DNA from: Actinomycetota bacterium
Lineage (GTDB): Bacteria; Actinomycetota; Acidimicrobiia; Acidimicrobiales; JAJPHE01
Assembly: GCA_021325435.1 (NCBI GenBank)
Contig: JAJPHE010000042.1
Location: forward strand, 1 to 59,576
Direction of reading: 5' to 3'
Length of the DNA: 59,576 nucleotides
The position numbers were made by a program, and so were the translations under genes. Below are positions 24,789-33,199 of the stretch, piece after piece (the stretch's first letter is position 1; every line of letters starts with the position of its first letter). The notes beneath the pieces were generated by a model, which searched no databases, had not been told where the DNA came from, and worked only from the letters and a program-made list of their open reading frames with translations.

Positions 24789-25517
24789 TCACCGCCGCCG
24801 GCGGCCGCCGAACAGCCCGACGTGGAGGATCGCCGCCAGGTTGTCGACCAGGGCCTCACGCTCGACGGGCACCATGCCCACCACCGCGTAGAACGTCGCC
24901 CGCTCCACCATCGACACCATGGCCAGGGCGGCGACCTCGGGGGCGGCCACCGGTGGCGGGTCGATCTCGCCTACTCGCCGGACCAGCTGGTCGATGAACC
25001 GGCGCAGGACCTGGGCGCCCAACCGGGCCATGTCGCCGTTCTGGGCGTTGGCCTCGGTCCAGGCCCGGATGACCGGGTGGTAGTGGTGGTAGATGTCGTA
25101 GAACCGGCCCAGCCAACCGCGCAGCTCGTCGTAGCCCGACCGGGTGGGCCCGACCGGCGGAAGTGATTCGGCCAGCTCGCGCATCTCCTCAGTCACGTCG
25201 GCGACCAGGGCCCGGAAGAGGTCTTCCTTGTTGGAGAAGTACAGGTAGAAGGTGCCGTGCGAGGCCCGGGCCGTCTTGACGATGTCGTCCACCCGTGCGC
25301 CGTGGTAGCCCCGCCGGTCGAGCACCACGATGGCGGCCTCGGTCAGCTTCCGCAGCGTCTCCTTGCCCTGGGCCCGCAGCTGGCGCGACTGGGCCGGGGC
25401 GCCGCCGACCGCCGAGGGGGAAAGGGTCCGCCGGGTCAGGGCTCGTCGAGCCCGCTGGTCATCTTCTCGGCCAGGACGGCGAGCGCCCTCCGGTCGGCCT
25501 TCTGACTGGCCAGCCAC
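24789..25517 (-). CDS. TetR family transcriptional regulator
   Basis: A 242-residue one-component repressor. The N-terminal helix-turn-helix is clear (LTEAAIVVLDRRGYHGARVD, then DIVKTARASHGTFYLYFSNK), with EDLFRALVADV opening the ligand-binding helices, which are variable as usual. The only conventional start is a GTG at 25517, which overlaps the ligase gene by 82 bases and gives an unusually long, Arg-rich tail before the DNA-binding domain. A CTG at 25439 overlapping the ligase stop (CTGA) is the alternative. It is last in the P450-ligase-TetR operon, whose promoter carries a 22-bp perfect palindrome, so autoregulation and control of the neighbouring catabolic genes are likely. Ligand unknown, possibly an acyl-CoA. 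Confidence 0.88.
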   Translation of the reverse strand: MAGQSEGRPEGARRPGREDDQRARRALTRRTLSPSAVGGAPAQSRQLRAQGKETLRKLTEAAIVVLDRRGYHGARVDDIVKTARASHGTFYLYFSNKEDLFRALVADVTEEMRELAESLPPVGPTRSGYDELRGWLGRFYDIYHHYHPVIRAWTEANAQNGDMARLGAQVLRRFIDQLVRRVGEIDPPPVAAPEVAALAMVSMVERATFYAVVGMVPVEREALVDNLAAILHVGLFGGRRRR

Positions 25518-27124
25518 GGGACGTCGTCGTCCGAGATGATCACCACCCGGCGGGGGACCTTGTAGGAGGAGAGCTCCTGGCGCAGCCGCTCACGCAGCTC
25601 GGCGGGGTCGGGCGGCAGGCACTCGCTGCCGTCGGGGCGGACCCGGAACGGCACCACCAGGGCGACCACGTCCTGCTCGCGGTCGGGATGGGGGACGCCG
25701 AGGACAAAGGCCAGCTTCACCTCGTCGTAGGAGAGCAGGGCCGCCTCCACCTCGGCCGGGGCCACGTTGGAGCCTGCCGTCTTGATGAGGTCGGACTGGC
25801 GGCCGGTGAAGAAGAACCAGCCGTCACGGAAGTAGCCCCGGTCGCCGGTGTGGTACCAGCCGTCGGCGTCGAACACCTCCGACCGCTCGCGCTTGTAGAG
25901 GCCGAGCATCAGGCTGTAGCCCCGCACCAGCACCTCGCCTTCCTGGCCCTCGGGGAGGTCGGCGCCGGTGTCAGGGTCGACGATGCGGTGCTCGGTGCCG
26001 GGCACCTCGTGGCCGAAGTTGCCCCGGTACTCCTCGGGTGCGCCCGTCACCTCCTCCCCCGCCGTCCAGAAGGTGTGGGGCCCGCACGTCTCCGACATGC
26101 CCAGCGAGCCGATGGTCAGGCCGGGATCGGGAGGCCGCCGGTCGGGCGGCAGGGCGTCGTAGAACGAGCCGTGACGCACGGAGCTGAGGTCGGTCGAGGC
26201 GTATTCCGGATGCTCGGTCAGCGCCTTCGACACCGCCGGCCAGGCCGACACATGGGTGACCCGCTCACGCTCCATGAGCTGGAGGGCGGCGCCCGGCTCG
26301 AGGACCTCCTGGGTGATGAAGGCGGCGCCCACCGTCATGGCCCGCAGCAGGCTGAAGGCGAAGCCGCCGACCCAGCACAACGGCATGGGCGTCCAGATAC
26401 GCGCCGTCTGGTCGACCCCCGACAAGGCGGCCAGGTTGCCGGCATGGCGGACCAGGGCCCCGTGGCTGTGGACCACGCCCTTGGGTTCGCCGGTCGAGCC
26501 CGAGGTGTAGGTCACGAGCATGACGTCGCCGGGGCTGACGTCCTCACCCAGCAGGTCGACCAGCTCCTCGCGGCCAGGATCGGCCGGCTCCGTCAGCAGC
26601 TCGCCGAACCCTCCTTCGGCCCACCGCCGGCTCGAAGGTCCCCACAGCAGGACCCGGCGGAGCTGGGGGAGGCTCGGCAGGAAGAGCGGCCCGGCGCCAT
26701 GGTCGGCCAGCTCGGGCGCCACTGCCTCCAGCCGCTCGAGGTAGTCGTGCTGGATGAACGAGTCGACGCCGAGGAGGTACTGGACGTCGGAGTGGCGGAG
26801 GAACTTGGCCAGCTCCGGGGTCTTGTAGAAGGTGTTGACCGGCAGGACGACCGCCCCGATCCGGGCGGCGGCGGCCCAGGCGACGACCCAGTCGACCCCG
26901 TTGGGGAACAGCACGCCGACACGCGAGCCCTTTCCGACACCGACCTGGGCCAGGCGGGCGGCCAGCCGGCGCGACCGGTCGTCGAGCTCGGCAAAAGTGA
27001 GTCGGGCGTCCGGCGTCACGACACAGTCGTTGTCGCCGAAGCGCTGTCGCCCGGCTCGCAGCAGCTCCGGCACCGTCGGGTCGAAATCGGGGAACACGGG
27101 CTCGACCACCGGACCTCCGGACAT
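25436..27124 (-). CDS. AMP-forming acyl-CoA ligase
   Basis: A 562-residue ANL ligase. The P-loop is VTYTSGSTGEPKGVVHSHG, the A5-type motif is SLGMSETCGPHTF, and the hinge segment is GWYHTGDRGYFRDGWFFFTG with RQSDLIKTAGSNVAPAEVE. The C-terminal lysine region reads SQKADRRAL instead of the usual GK motif, so the catalytic lysine is shifted or replaced by K in SQK; this resembles several actinobacterial FadD proteins. The ATG at 27124 overlaps the P450 stop by one base (TGATG), so the gene is coupled to the P450, whose oxidised product may be its substrate. The longer frame to 27664 lies inside the P450 gene. Confidence 0.9.
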   Translation of the reverse strand: MSGGPVVEPVFPDFDPTVPELLRAGRQRFGDNDCVVTPDARLTFAELDDRSRRLAARLAQVGVGKGSRVGVLFPNGVDWVVAWAAAARIGAVVLPVNTFYKTPELAKFLRHSDVQYLLGVDSFIQHDYLERLEAVAPELADHGAGPLFLPSLPQLRRVLLWGPSSRRWAEGGFGELLTEPADPGREELVDLLGEDVSPGDVMLVTYTSGSTGEPKGVVHSHGALVRHAGNLAALSGVDQTARIWTPMPLCWVGGFAFSLLRAMTVGAAFITQEVLEPGAALQLMERERVTHVSAWPAVSKALTEHPEYASTDLSSVRHGSFYDALPPDRRPPDPGLTIGSLGMSETCGPHTFWTAGEEVTGAPEEYRGNFGHEVPGTEHRIVDPDTGADLPEGQEGEVLVRGYSLMLGLYKRERSEVFDADGWYHTGDRGYFRDGWFFFTGRQSDLIKTAGSNVAPAEVEAALLSYDEVKLAFVLGVPHPDREQDVVALVVPFRVRPDGSECLPPDPAELRERLRQELSSYKVPRRVVIISDDDVPWLASQKADRRALAVLAEKMTSGLDEP

Positions 27125-28374
27125 CAGAACGGCCGCTCGGCGGGCCCCTCGAGGGGGCCGGGCGTGAAGGTGGCGGGCATGCTGACTACGCCGGCGAGCA
27201 TGGGGTTGCCCTCGTAGAACCGGGTGGCCTGCTCGTCGATCCGGTAGTCCGGCAGCCGGCGCAGGACGGCGCTCGCCACGATCTGGAACATGGTCCGGGC
27301 CAGGTGCATGCCGATGCAGCGGTGGGCGCCGACGCCGAAGGCGAGGTGGCGGTTGGGCGACCGGTCCAGCACGACCTCGCCGGGTCGGTCGAACTCGGCC
27401 TCGTCGTGGTTGGCGGACAGCCAGCTGATCAAGACCACGTCGCCCCGCTTGAGCTGTTGGCCGCCGAGCTCCACGTCCTGGGTGACGGTCCGGGTGAGGG
27501 TCTCGTTGACCGAGAAGTAGCGGAGGAACTCCTCGGTCGCCGGAACCATCAGCTCCGGGTGGTCGATCAGACGTTGGCGCTTCTCGGGGTGGCCGCCGAG
27601 GTGGTGGAGGGCAAGCGATGTCAGCGAGGTGGTGGTGTCGAGGCCCCCGCCGACCAGGTTCCACAGCACGGCGCTGATCTCCTGATCGTCGAGGCGGCGG
27701 CCGTCGACCTCAACCTCCACCAACCGGGTCAGCAGGTCGTCGCGGGGGGAGCGGCGGCGGGCCTTGGCCTCGTCCAGCAGCTCGGACACGATCTCGGGCA
27801 CCCGCCCGATGGCCTGCTGGTACTCGGGCGAGCCGGGCCGGTAGGCGACGGTCCCGTGGAACAGCTTGGCGTAGTGCTCCCAGCTCTCACCGGCGAGCCC
27901 GATGATGCGCATGGTGACCACGGCCGGAACCGGGTTGGTCAGGTCCAGGACCAGGTCCATGTGGCCGGACTCGATCTTGCGGTCGATGAACCAGTTGGTC
28001 AGGTCCTCCATGAACGGCTTCAGCTCGGCGACCGCCGGAGGCAGCATGAAGGGGTTGATGACCCGGCGGAGAGCCTGGTGGAGGGGCCCCTCGACCTCGG
28101 CGATGCCGGCGGGCGGTATCCCCTTGGCCCGGGGCACGCCGGCGATTCCGTGATAGTCGATGCCGTCGGGGGCGCCGGGACGGTAGAGGCTGGAGAAGGT
28201 CTCCCCGTCGCGCGACACCCGGGTTACGGCCTCGTGGCCGCTCACCACCCAGAAGCCGCCGTGGTTGGGGCTGTAGGCGACCGGGCACTGGCGCATGCGG
28301 GCCCAGTGGGCGTGGCGGTCGTCCAGGAATTCGCGGGAGTGGTGGTCGAAGTCCACCACCTGCGGTTCGCCCAT
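27124..28374 (-). CDS. cytochrome P450
   Basis: A 416-residue soluble bacterial P450. The heme-binding loop FGVGAHRCIG gives the thiolate C353; the I-helix reads LVGGGLDTTTSL with the oxygen-activating Thr, and the K-helix ExxR is in TEEFLRY. Such enzymes hydroxylate lipids, terpenes or steroid side chains using ferredoxin partners, which are not in this window. It is the first gene of the operon P450-ligase-TetR. A hydroxylated then carboxylated product passed to the ligase would fit omega-oxidation of a side chain, but the actual substrate is unknown. It is divergent from another ligase across the 22-bp palindrome. Confidence 0.93.
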   Translation of the reverse strand: MGEPQVVDFDHHSREFLDDRHAHWARMRQCPVAYSPNHGGFWVVSGHEAVTRVSRDGETFSSLYRPGAPDGIDYHGIAGVPRAKGIPPAGIAEVEGPLHQALRRVINPFMLPPAVAELKPFMEDLTNWFIDRKIESGHMDLVLDLTNPVPAVVTMRIIGLAGESWEHYAKLFHGTVAYRPGSPEYQQAIGRVPEIVSELLDEAKARRRSPRDDLLTRLVEVEVDGRRLDDQEISAVLWNLVGGGLDTTTSLTSLALHHLGGHPEKRQRLIDHPELMVPATEEFLRYFSVNETLTRTVTQDVELGGQQLKRGDVVLISWLSANHDEAEFDRPGEVVLDRSPNRHLAFGVGAHRCIGMHLARTMFQIVASAVLRRLPDYRIDEQATRFYEGNPMLAGVVSMPATFTPGPLEGPAERPF

Positions 28375-28423
28375 TCAGCTCCCCCAGCCGGTCCAGTCGT
28401 CTCCGGCGGTCGTCGGTCACTCT

Positions 28424-28445
28424 ACCCTGACGCCGGCGTCAGGGT
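28424..28445. promoter_or_regulatory. 22-bp perfect palindrome, operator copy 2 (core TGACGCCGGCGTCA)
   Basis: The core TGACGCCGGCGTCA is flanked by ACCC on the left and GGGT on the right, making a perfect 22-bp palindrome midway between the P450 (about 50 bases) and the divergent ligase (about 50 bases). It is the best-scoring copy of the repeated motif and a strong candidate for a dimeric TetR-type operator. Confidence 0.7.
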
Positions 28446-28495
28446 CCGGCCGGCCCCGGTTGACCCGCAGGTGGCGCCGGTAACACACTGCGGAC

Positions 28496-30019
28496 GTGAC
28501 GGAGTTGCTCACCGACCAGCTGCGGTTGATGGCCGAGCACTTCCCCGAGGAGACCGCCTACATCGACGTCACCACGGACGAAGGGATCACCTTCGCCGAT
28601 TGGGACCGCGAATCAGACCGCCTGGCCCATGGCCTGATCGACGCCGGCGTGACCAAGGGCGATCGGGTCGCCGTCTTCCTACCGGCGGAGGAGGCCCTCC
28701 GCTGGATCGTCGCCTATGCCGCCGTCCACAAGGCGGGGGCGGTGGCGGTGCCTACCAACACCCGGCTCGCCCCCCGCGAGCTCGAGTACGTCCTGGCCCA
28801 CGCCGGCGCCGTCGTGGCCTTCACCGGCGGCGCCGCCTCCGAGGCCCTGGCCCGGCTGCGTGGTTCCCTGCCCGACCTGCGGCTGGCCGTGGTCACCGAC
28901 ACCGGCGAGGCCAAAGAGGGCTGCGTCAGCTGGGGAGAGTTCGGTGAGGCCGGCGCGTCGGTCCAGGTCCCCCTGGACGGCGAGGACATCGCCGACATCA
29001 TGTACACGTCGGGCACCACCGGGCGCCCGAAGGGGGTCGTCGTACGCCACTGCAACGTGGCCATGATGCCCAACGGGCTGCCCCAGTGGTCGGGGGACGG
29101 ATGGCTGCATGCCTCGCCGATGTTCACCTTCGCCGGCATCGCCTCGGTCTACAACCCGATGAAGCTCGGCATGACCGGCCTTTACCAGCCCCGCTTTGAC
29201 GCCGCCCAGTGGATCGAGGTGGTGGAGAAGCGGCGTCCGGCCGCGGTGTTCCTGGTGCCGGCCATGGCCCAGCTCCTGATCTCCCATGCCCGCTTCGCCG
29301 ATTCCGACCTGTCGAGCATCCGGTTGGCCTCGCTGGGCAGTGCGCCGCTCCCCCCTGACACCCTGCGCCGGCTGCAGGACAAGATGGCCGGCGCCTGGGT
29401 TTCGAACAACTGGGGGATGACGGAGGCGGGCTCCTCTTTCTGCGTCATGCCTCCGGAGGAGGCGACCAAACGGGTGGGATCGGTGGGCAAGCCGGTGCCG
29501 CCGGTCGAGTTCCGCATCGTCGACGACAGCGGCGATCAGCTGCCCGCCGGCCAGGTCGGCGAGCTGCTCGTCTCCCAGCCCGGCCGCCACCGCGAGTACT
29601 TCAACGACCCGGAGGCCACGGCCGAGACGTGGCGCGACGGGTGGCTCCACACCGGGGACCTCGCCTATCTCGACGAGGACGGGTTCTTGTACATCGTGGG
29701 CCGCAAGAAGGAGATGATCATCCGCGGCGGCAACAACATCTACACCGCCGACATCGAGGCGGTCATCTACGAGCACGCCGACGTCCAGGAAGCGGCAGTG
29801 GCGGGCATCCCCCACACCGTGCTGGGTGAAGACGTCGCCGCCTGGGTGGTGACGGTGCCGGGCTCCAAGCTGGACGCCGAGCAACTGCGGGCGTTCCTCG
29901 GCGAGCGACTGGCCGACTACAAGGTGCCCCGCACAATCGTCTTCGTCGACGAGCTACCCCGCAACGCCACGGGCAAGGTCGTCAAGCACGAGCTGGTCGC
30001 CTCCTACCAGAAGGGCTGA
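28496..30019 (+). CDS. acyl-CoA synthetase (AMP-forming)
   Basis: A 507-residue ANL ligase from a GTG start. It has P-loop MYTSGTTGRPKGVVVRH, the A5 motif NWGMTEAGSSF, the hinge segment GWLHTGDLAYLDEDGFLYI with GRKKEMIIRGGNNIYTADIE, and the catalytic Lys region LPRNATGKVVKHEL. All core motifs are intact, so it should be active. Its shorter length (about 500 residues) is typical of medium-chain or aromatic acid ligases. It is divergent from the P450 operon across the perfect palindrome and convergent with an acyl-CoA dehydrogenase, so it likely activates a substrate of this island for beta-oxidation. Confidence 0.92.
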   Translation: MTELLTDQLRLMAEHFPEETAYIDVTTDEGITFADWDRESDRLAHGLIDAGVTKGDRVAVFLPAEEALRWIVAYAAVHKAGAVAVPTNTRLAPRELEYVLAHAGAVVAFTGGAASEALARLRGSLPDLRLAVVTDTGEAKEGCVSWGEFGEAGASVQVPLDGEDIADIMYTSGTTGRPKGVVVRHCNVAMMPNGLPQWSGDGWLHASPMFTFAGIASVYNPMKLGMTGLYQPRFDAAQWIEVVEKRRPAAVFLVPAMAQLLISHARFADSDLSSIRLASLGSAPLPPDTLRRLQDKMAGAWVSNNWGMTEAGSSFCVMPPEEATKRVGSVGKPVPPVEFRIVDDSGDQLPAGQVGELLVSQPGRHREYFNDPEATAETWRDGWLHTGDLAYLDEDGFLYIVGRKKEMIIRGGNNIYTADIEAVIYEHADVQEAAVAGIPHTVLGEDVAAWVVTVPGSKLDAEQLRAFLGERLADYKVPRTIVFVDELPRNATGKVVKHELVASYQKG

Positions 30020-30037
30020 CCCCGGTCCGCCGGTGGC

Positions 30038-31129
30038 TCAGCCGGTGCCGATGACCAGGTCAGCCAGCCGGGCCCGCTGCCAGCCCTGACGACCGAACAG
30101 CACGTCGTTCTGCTTGACCCGGCGAAAGAGCAGGTGGCAGTCGACGTCCCAGGTGAACCCCACTCCCCCGTGGACCTGGATGTTCTCGCCGGCGATCATG
30201 TTGGCCGCCTCGGCCACGAAGCCCTTGCACATGGCGGCCGCCTCCTGGCGGAGGGGATCTTCGACCTCACTGGTCCATGCCGCCCAGTGCGTGCCCACCC
30301 GGGCCAGCTCCAGCTGGTGGAGCATGTCGACGATCTTGTGCCGGATGGCCTGGAAGCTGCCGATGGGGCGGTCGAACTGGACGCGGACCTTGGAGTACTC
30401 GGTCGCCATCTGCAGGGCCCGCTCCGCCGCTCCGACCGTTTCGGCGCTGAGCGCCACCCCCACGTCGTCACCCACCCGGGCCAGGATCGACCGTTGGTCA
30501 CCGGGTGGCCCGATGCGACGGGCCGGCCTGGCGTTCATCTCCAGGCGGCCCACCTTGCGGGTGACGTCGAGCGTCGGCACCCTGGCCGCCTCCGGCCTGT
30601 CAACCACGAAGGCGGCCAGCCCGTCGTCGGTGCGGGCGACGACCACGGCGAAGTCGGCGGTGTGACCGTCGAGAACGACAGGCTTGGTGCCGGTCAGCTC
30701 CCAGCCGTCGCCCGCGGGGCGGGCGGAGACGGTGACGGTGTCCAGCGGGTCGGCCGAGCCGACCTCCTCGATGGCGAGGGTCCCCCGCCGCCCCGAGGCC
30801 AGATCGGCCAGCAGGCCCTCCTCGCCCAGCTGCCGTGCGGCCAGGGTGGCGCACACCGCCGAGGAGAAGAACGGTCCGGGCAGCGGCAGCTTGCCCATCT
30901 CCTCCTGCAGGACCACCAGGTCGATCAGGCCCAGGCCGGCGCCGCCCAACTCCTCGGGCACGAGAAGCCCGGGCCAGCCCAGGTCGGTGACCGCCGACCA
31001 CCAGGAGTCGGTGAAGCCTCTCTCGTCGTCGATCATCGCCCGGACGTACTCCGAGGGGGTCTCCTTGGCGAGGAAGGAGCGAACGGTGTCGCGCAGCGCC
31101 TCCTGCTCGGGGCTGAAGGTGAAGTCCAC
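30038..31129 (-). CDS. acyl-CoA dehydrogenase (small-subunit type)
   Basis: A 363-residue acyl-CoA dehydrogenase fold protein. It has FGRQGWQR-type and FRRVKQNDVLF C-terminal segments, a flavin-contact region VRVQFDRPIGSFQAIRHKIV and IQVHGGVGFTWD, and an N-terminal EEMGKLPLPGPF. This order matches the shorter subunit of mycobacterial heteromeric acyl-CoA dehydrogenases, which pair with a second, longer subunit. A GTG at 31129 is used. It is divergent from the longer dehydrogenase at 31202, with the palindrome between them. An upstream in-frame extension to 32200 is antisense to that gene and rejected. Confidence 0.88.
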   Translation of the reverse strand: MDFTFSPEQEALRDTVRSFLAKETPSEYVRAMIDDERGFTDSWWSAVTDLGWPGLLVPEELGGAGLGLIDLVVLQEEMGKLPLPGPFFSSAVCATLAARQLGEEGLLADLASGRRGTLAIEEVGSADPLDTVTVSARPAGDGWELTGTKPVVLDGHTADFAVVVARTDDGLAAFVVDRPEAARVPTLDVTRKVGRLEMNARPARRIGPPGDQRSILARVGDDVGVALSAETVGAAERALQMATEYSKVRVQFDRPIGSFQAIRHKIVDMLHQLELARVGTHWAAWTSEVEDPLRQEAAAMCKGFVAEAANMIAGENIQVHGGVGFTWDVDCHLLFRRVKQNDVLFGRQGWQRARLADLVIGTG

Positions 31130-31145
31130 GGCCGGATGGTAACTC

Positions 31146-31159
31146 TGACGCTCGTGTCG
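31146..31159. promoter_or_regulatory. operator-like palindrome, copy 3 (TGACGCTCGTGTCG)
   Basis: Copy of the repeated element between two divergent acyl-CoA dehydrogenases, 16 bases from the minus-strand start and about 42 bases from the plus-strand start. The left half is the same as in copy 4, TGACGCTCGTGTCA. Confidence 0.55.
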
Positions 31160-31201
31160 GAGAACGGGACCCGGCCGCCAAGGGCGCGTTAGCTTTCGCC
31201 C

Positions 31202-32401
31202 ATGGACTTCTCCTACGCCCCGGAAGACGAGGAGTTCCGGGCCGAGCTGCGCTCGTGGCTCGACGCCAACCTGCCGGACTTCCTCGACCAGGGGGAGATC
31301 GGCCCGCCGCAGTCCGACACCACCCTGCGCACCATGCAGCGTCGGCAGGCCTGGCAGCGTCGCTTGAACGAGGGCGGCTGGGCGGCGATCAACTGGCCCC
31401 GGCAGTGGGGCGGCCGCGAAGCGACGATCATGCAGAACGTCATCTACTCGCAGGAGATGGCGGCGGCCAAGGCGCCCGGCATATACAACGCCAACGGCAT
31501 CTGGCAGATCGGCCCCATGATCATCCGCTGGGGGACCGAGGAGCAGCAGGAGCGCTGGCTGCCCGACATCATCAACGCCGACCACCACTGGTGCCAGGGC
31601 TTCAGCGAGCCGCAGGCCGGCAGCGACCTGGCCAACCTGCGCACCACCGCCGTCCGGGACGGCGAGGAGTACATCCTGAACGGCCAGAAGATCTGGATCT
31701 CCACGGCCCACCTGGCCAAGTGGGGCCTGTTCCTGGTGCGCACCGACCCCGAGGCGATCAGCCGCGGGGCGAAGCACGAGGGGATCACCGCCCTGATCGT
31801 CGACATGGAGGCGCCCGGCATCGAATGCCGGCCCATCCGCGACCTCACCGGCGAGTGCCTGTTCAACGAGGTGATCTTCACCGACGCCCCCGTGCCGGTC
31901 GGCCACCGCCTGGGCGACGAGGGCAACGGATGGGTCGTCGCCATGGGGACGCTCGGCCACGAGCGGGTGGGGACCGCCGGGCTGTCCATCGGCCTCAAGT
32001 CGGAACTGGAGCAGATGATCGCTGCCGCCCGCCAGCACAACCCGGGGGCGCTGCACGACCCCGACATCCGCGAGAGGATCGCCCGGGCCTGGACCCAGAT
32101 CGAGCTGACCCGGCTGCTCAACCAGCGGGCCCTGTCCAAGGTGCTGAAGGGCGAGAAGAACTGGCCGGAGGTGCCGCTGGCCAAGCTCCAGTGGAGCCAC
32201 CTGTCCCAGACCCTCGCCGAGCTCAACCTAGACATCCTCGGGCCGGTCGGCGTCCTGGCCAAGGGAGCCCCCGACGCGGTGGACGGCGGGCACGCCGCCC
32301 ACAACTACCCGTGGCAGCGCTACACGTCCATCGGCGCCGGGGCCACCGAGGTGCAGAAGAACATCATCGCCGACCGGGCGATCCAGCTCCCGCGCCGCTG
32401 A
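31202..32401 (+). CDS. acyl-CoA dehydrogenase (large-subunit type)
   Basis: A 399-residue acyl-CoA dehydrogenase beginning MDFSYAPEDEEFRAEL. FAD/substrate segments are intact: WCQGFSEPQAGSDLANLRTT, NGQKIWISTAHLAKWGLF and the C-terminal IGAGATEVQKNIIADRAI. It is typical of the longer partner of two-gene FadE heterotetramers and is divergently paired with the shorter dehydrogenase at 30038. It starts the operon with an SDR and a zinc alcohol dehydrogenase, so it probably introduces the 2,3-double bond in an acyl-CoA whose further oxidation uses those enzymes. Confidence 0.92.
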   Translation: MDFSYAPEDEEFRAELRSWLDANLPDFLDQGEIGPPQSDTTLRTMQRRQAWQRRLNEGGWAAINWPRQWGGREATIMQNVIYSQEMAAAKAPGIYNANGIWQIGPMIIRWGTEEQQERWLPDIINADHHWCQGFSEPQAGSDLANLRTTAVRDGEEYILNGQKIWISTAHLAKWGLFLVRTDPEAISRGAKHEGITALIVDMEAPGIECRPIRDLTGECLFNEVIFTDAPVPVGHRLGDEGNGWVVAMGTLGHERVGTAGLSIGLKSELEQMIAAARQHNPGALHDPDIRERIARAWTQIELTRLLNQRALSKVLKGEKNWPEVPLAKLQWSHLSQTLAELNLDILGPVGVLAKGAPDAVDGGHAAHNYPWQRYTSIGAGATEVQKNIIADRAIQLPRR

Positions 32402-32407
32402 ACGAAG

Positions 32408-33199
32408 GTGAGCACGCCCGGCGTCGAGCGGGTCCTCATCACCGGCGCCTCATCGGGCATCGGCGCCGCCACGGCCCGCCTGCTCGCCCGGGGTGGAGCG
32501 ACGGTCGGCCTGGTCGGCCGGCGGCCCGACCGGCTGCGGGAGGTCCTCGACGAGTGCGCCGCCCACTCCCCCGACAGTCGCATGTGGGTGGACGACCTCG
32601 GCGATCTCGACCGGGCCGCGGCCATCGCCGTCGAGGCGTGGGACGCCTTCGGTGCTCTCGACGCCCTCATCAACAACGCCGCCGCCCCGATGGTGCGCCA
32701 CGTGACCCGACTGACCCCCGAGGAGGTGGAGCGGACCGTCAGGGTCAACTTCCTGTCGCCGGTGCGCATGACCCTCGCCGTGCTTCCCCGCATGCTCGCC
32801 CGTGGTCGGGGTGTGATCGTGAACGTGGGCAGCATGGGCGCCCGGCTCGGCATCGCCCGCGAGGCGGCCTACTGCGCCAGCAAGTTCGCCCTCGCCGGGT
32901 GGAGTGAGGCCATGGCCGTCGACCTGGCCGACACCGGGGTGAGGGTCCGGCTCGTTCAGCCCGGGCCGATCGACACCGACATCTGGGACCGTCCGGGCGA
33001 GGAGCGGGCGGTCTACGACGGGCCGAAGGAGCCGCCGGCGACGGTGGCGCAGGGGATCCTGGCCGCCATGGGCTCAGATCGCTTCGAGCACTACGTGCCC
33101 GACCTCAAGGCGGTGGTCACCGGCAAGGAGGCCGACGTCGACGCCTACCTGGCGGCGGCGGCGGAGATGGCCCGCGTGGCGGGCGGTTCGCTTCCGTGA
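32408..33199 (+). CDS. SDR family oxidoreductase
   Basis: A 263-residue short-chain dehydrogenase. TGASSGIG occupies residues 12-19, NNAAAPM the NNAG position, and the catalytic pair is Y155/K159 in AYCASKFAL. It begins at a GTG six bases after the dehydrogenase stop, and its stop overlaps the next gene's GTG (GTGA). It is likely translationally coupled and acts on a hydroxyl group formed in the pathway; the substrate is not known. The downstream C-terminal part is longer than in minimal SDRs, with a final helix EADVDAYLAAAAEMARV. Confidence 0.9.
   Translation: MSTPGVERVLITGASSGIGAATARLLARGGATVGLVGRRPDRLREVLDECAAHSPDSRMWVDDLGDLDRAAAIAVEAWDAFGALDALINNAAAPMVRHVTRLTPEEVERTVRVNFLSPVRMTLAVLPRMLARGRGVIVNVGSMGARLGIAREAAYCASKFALAGWSEAMAVDLADTGVRVRLVQPGPIDTDIWDRPGEERAVYDGPKEPPATVAQGILAAMGSDRFEHYVPDLKAVVTGKEADVDAYLAAAAEMARVAGGSLP

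Noticed and set aside
25295-27217. 640-residue plus-strand frame
   Set aside because: It is antisense to the ligase at 25436 and has no recognisable motif.
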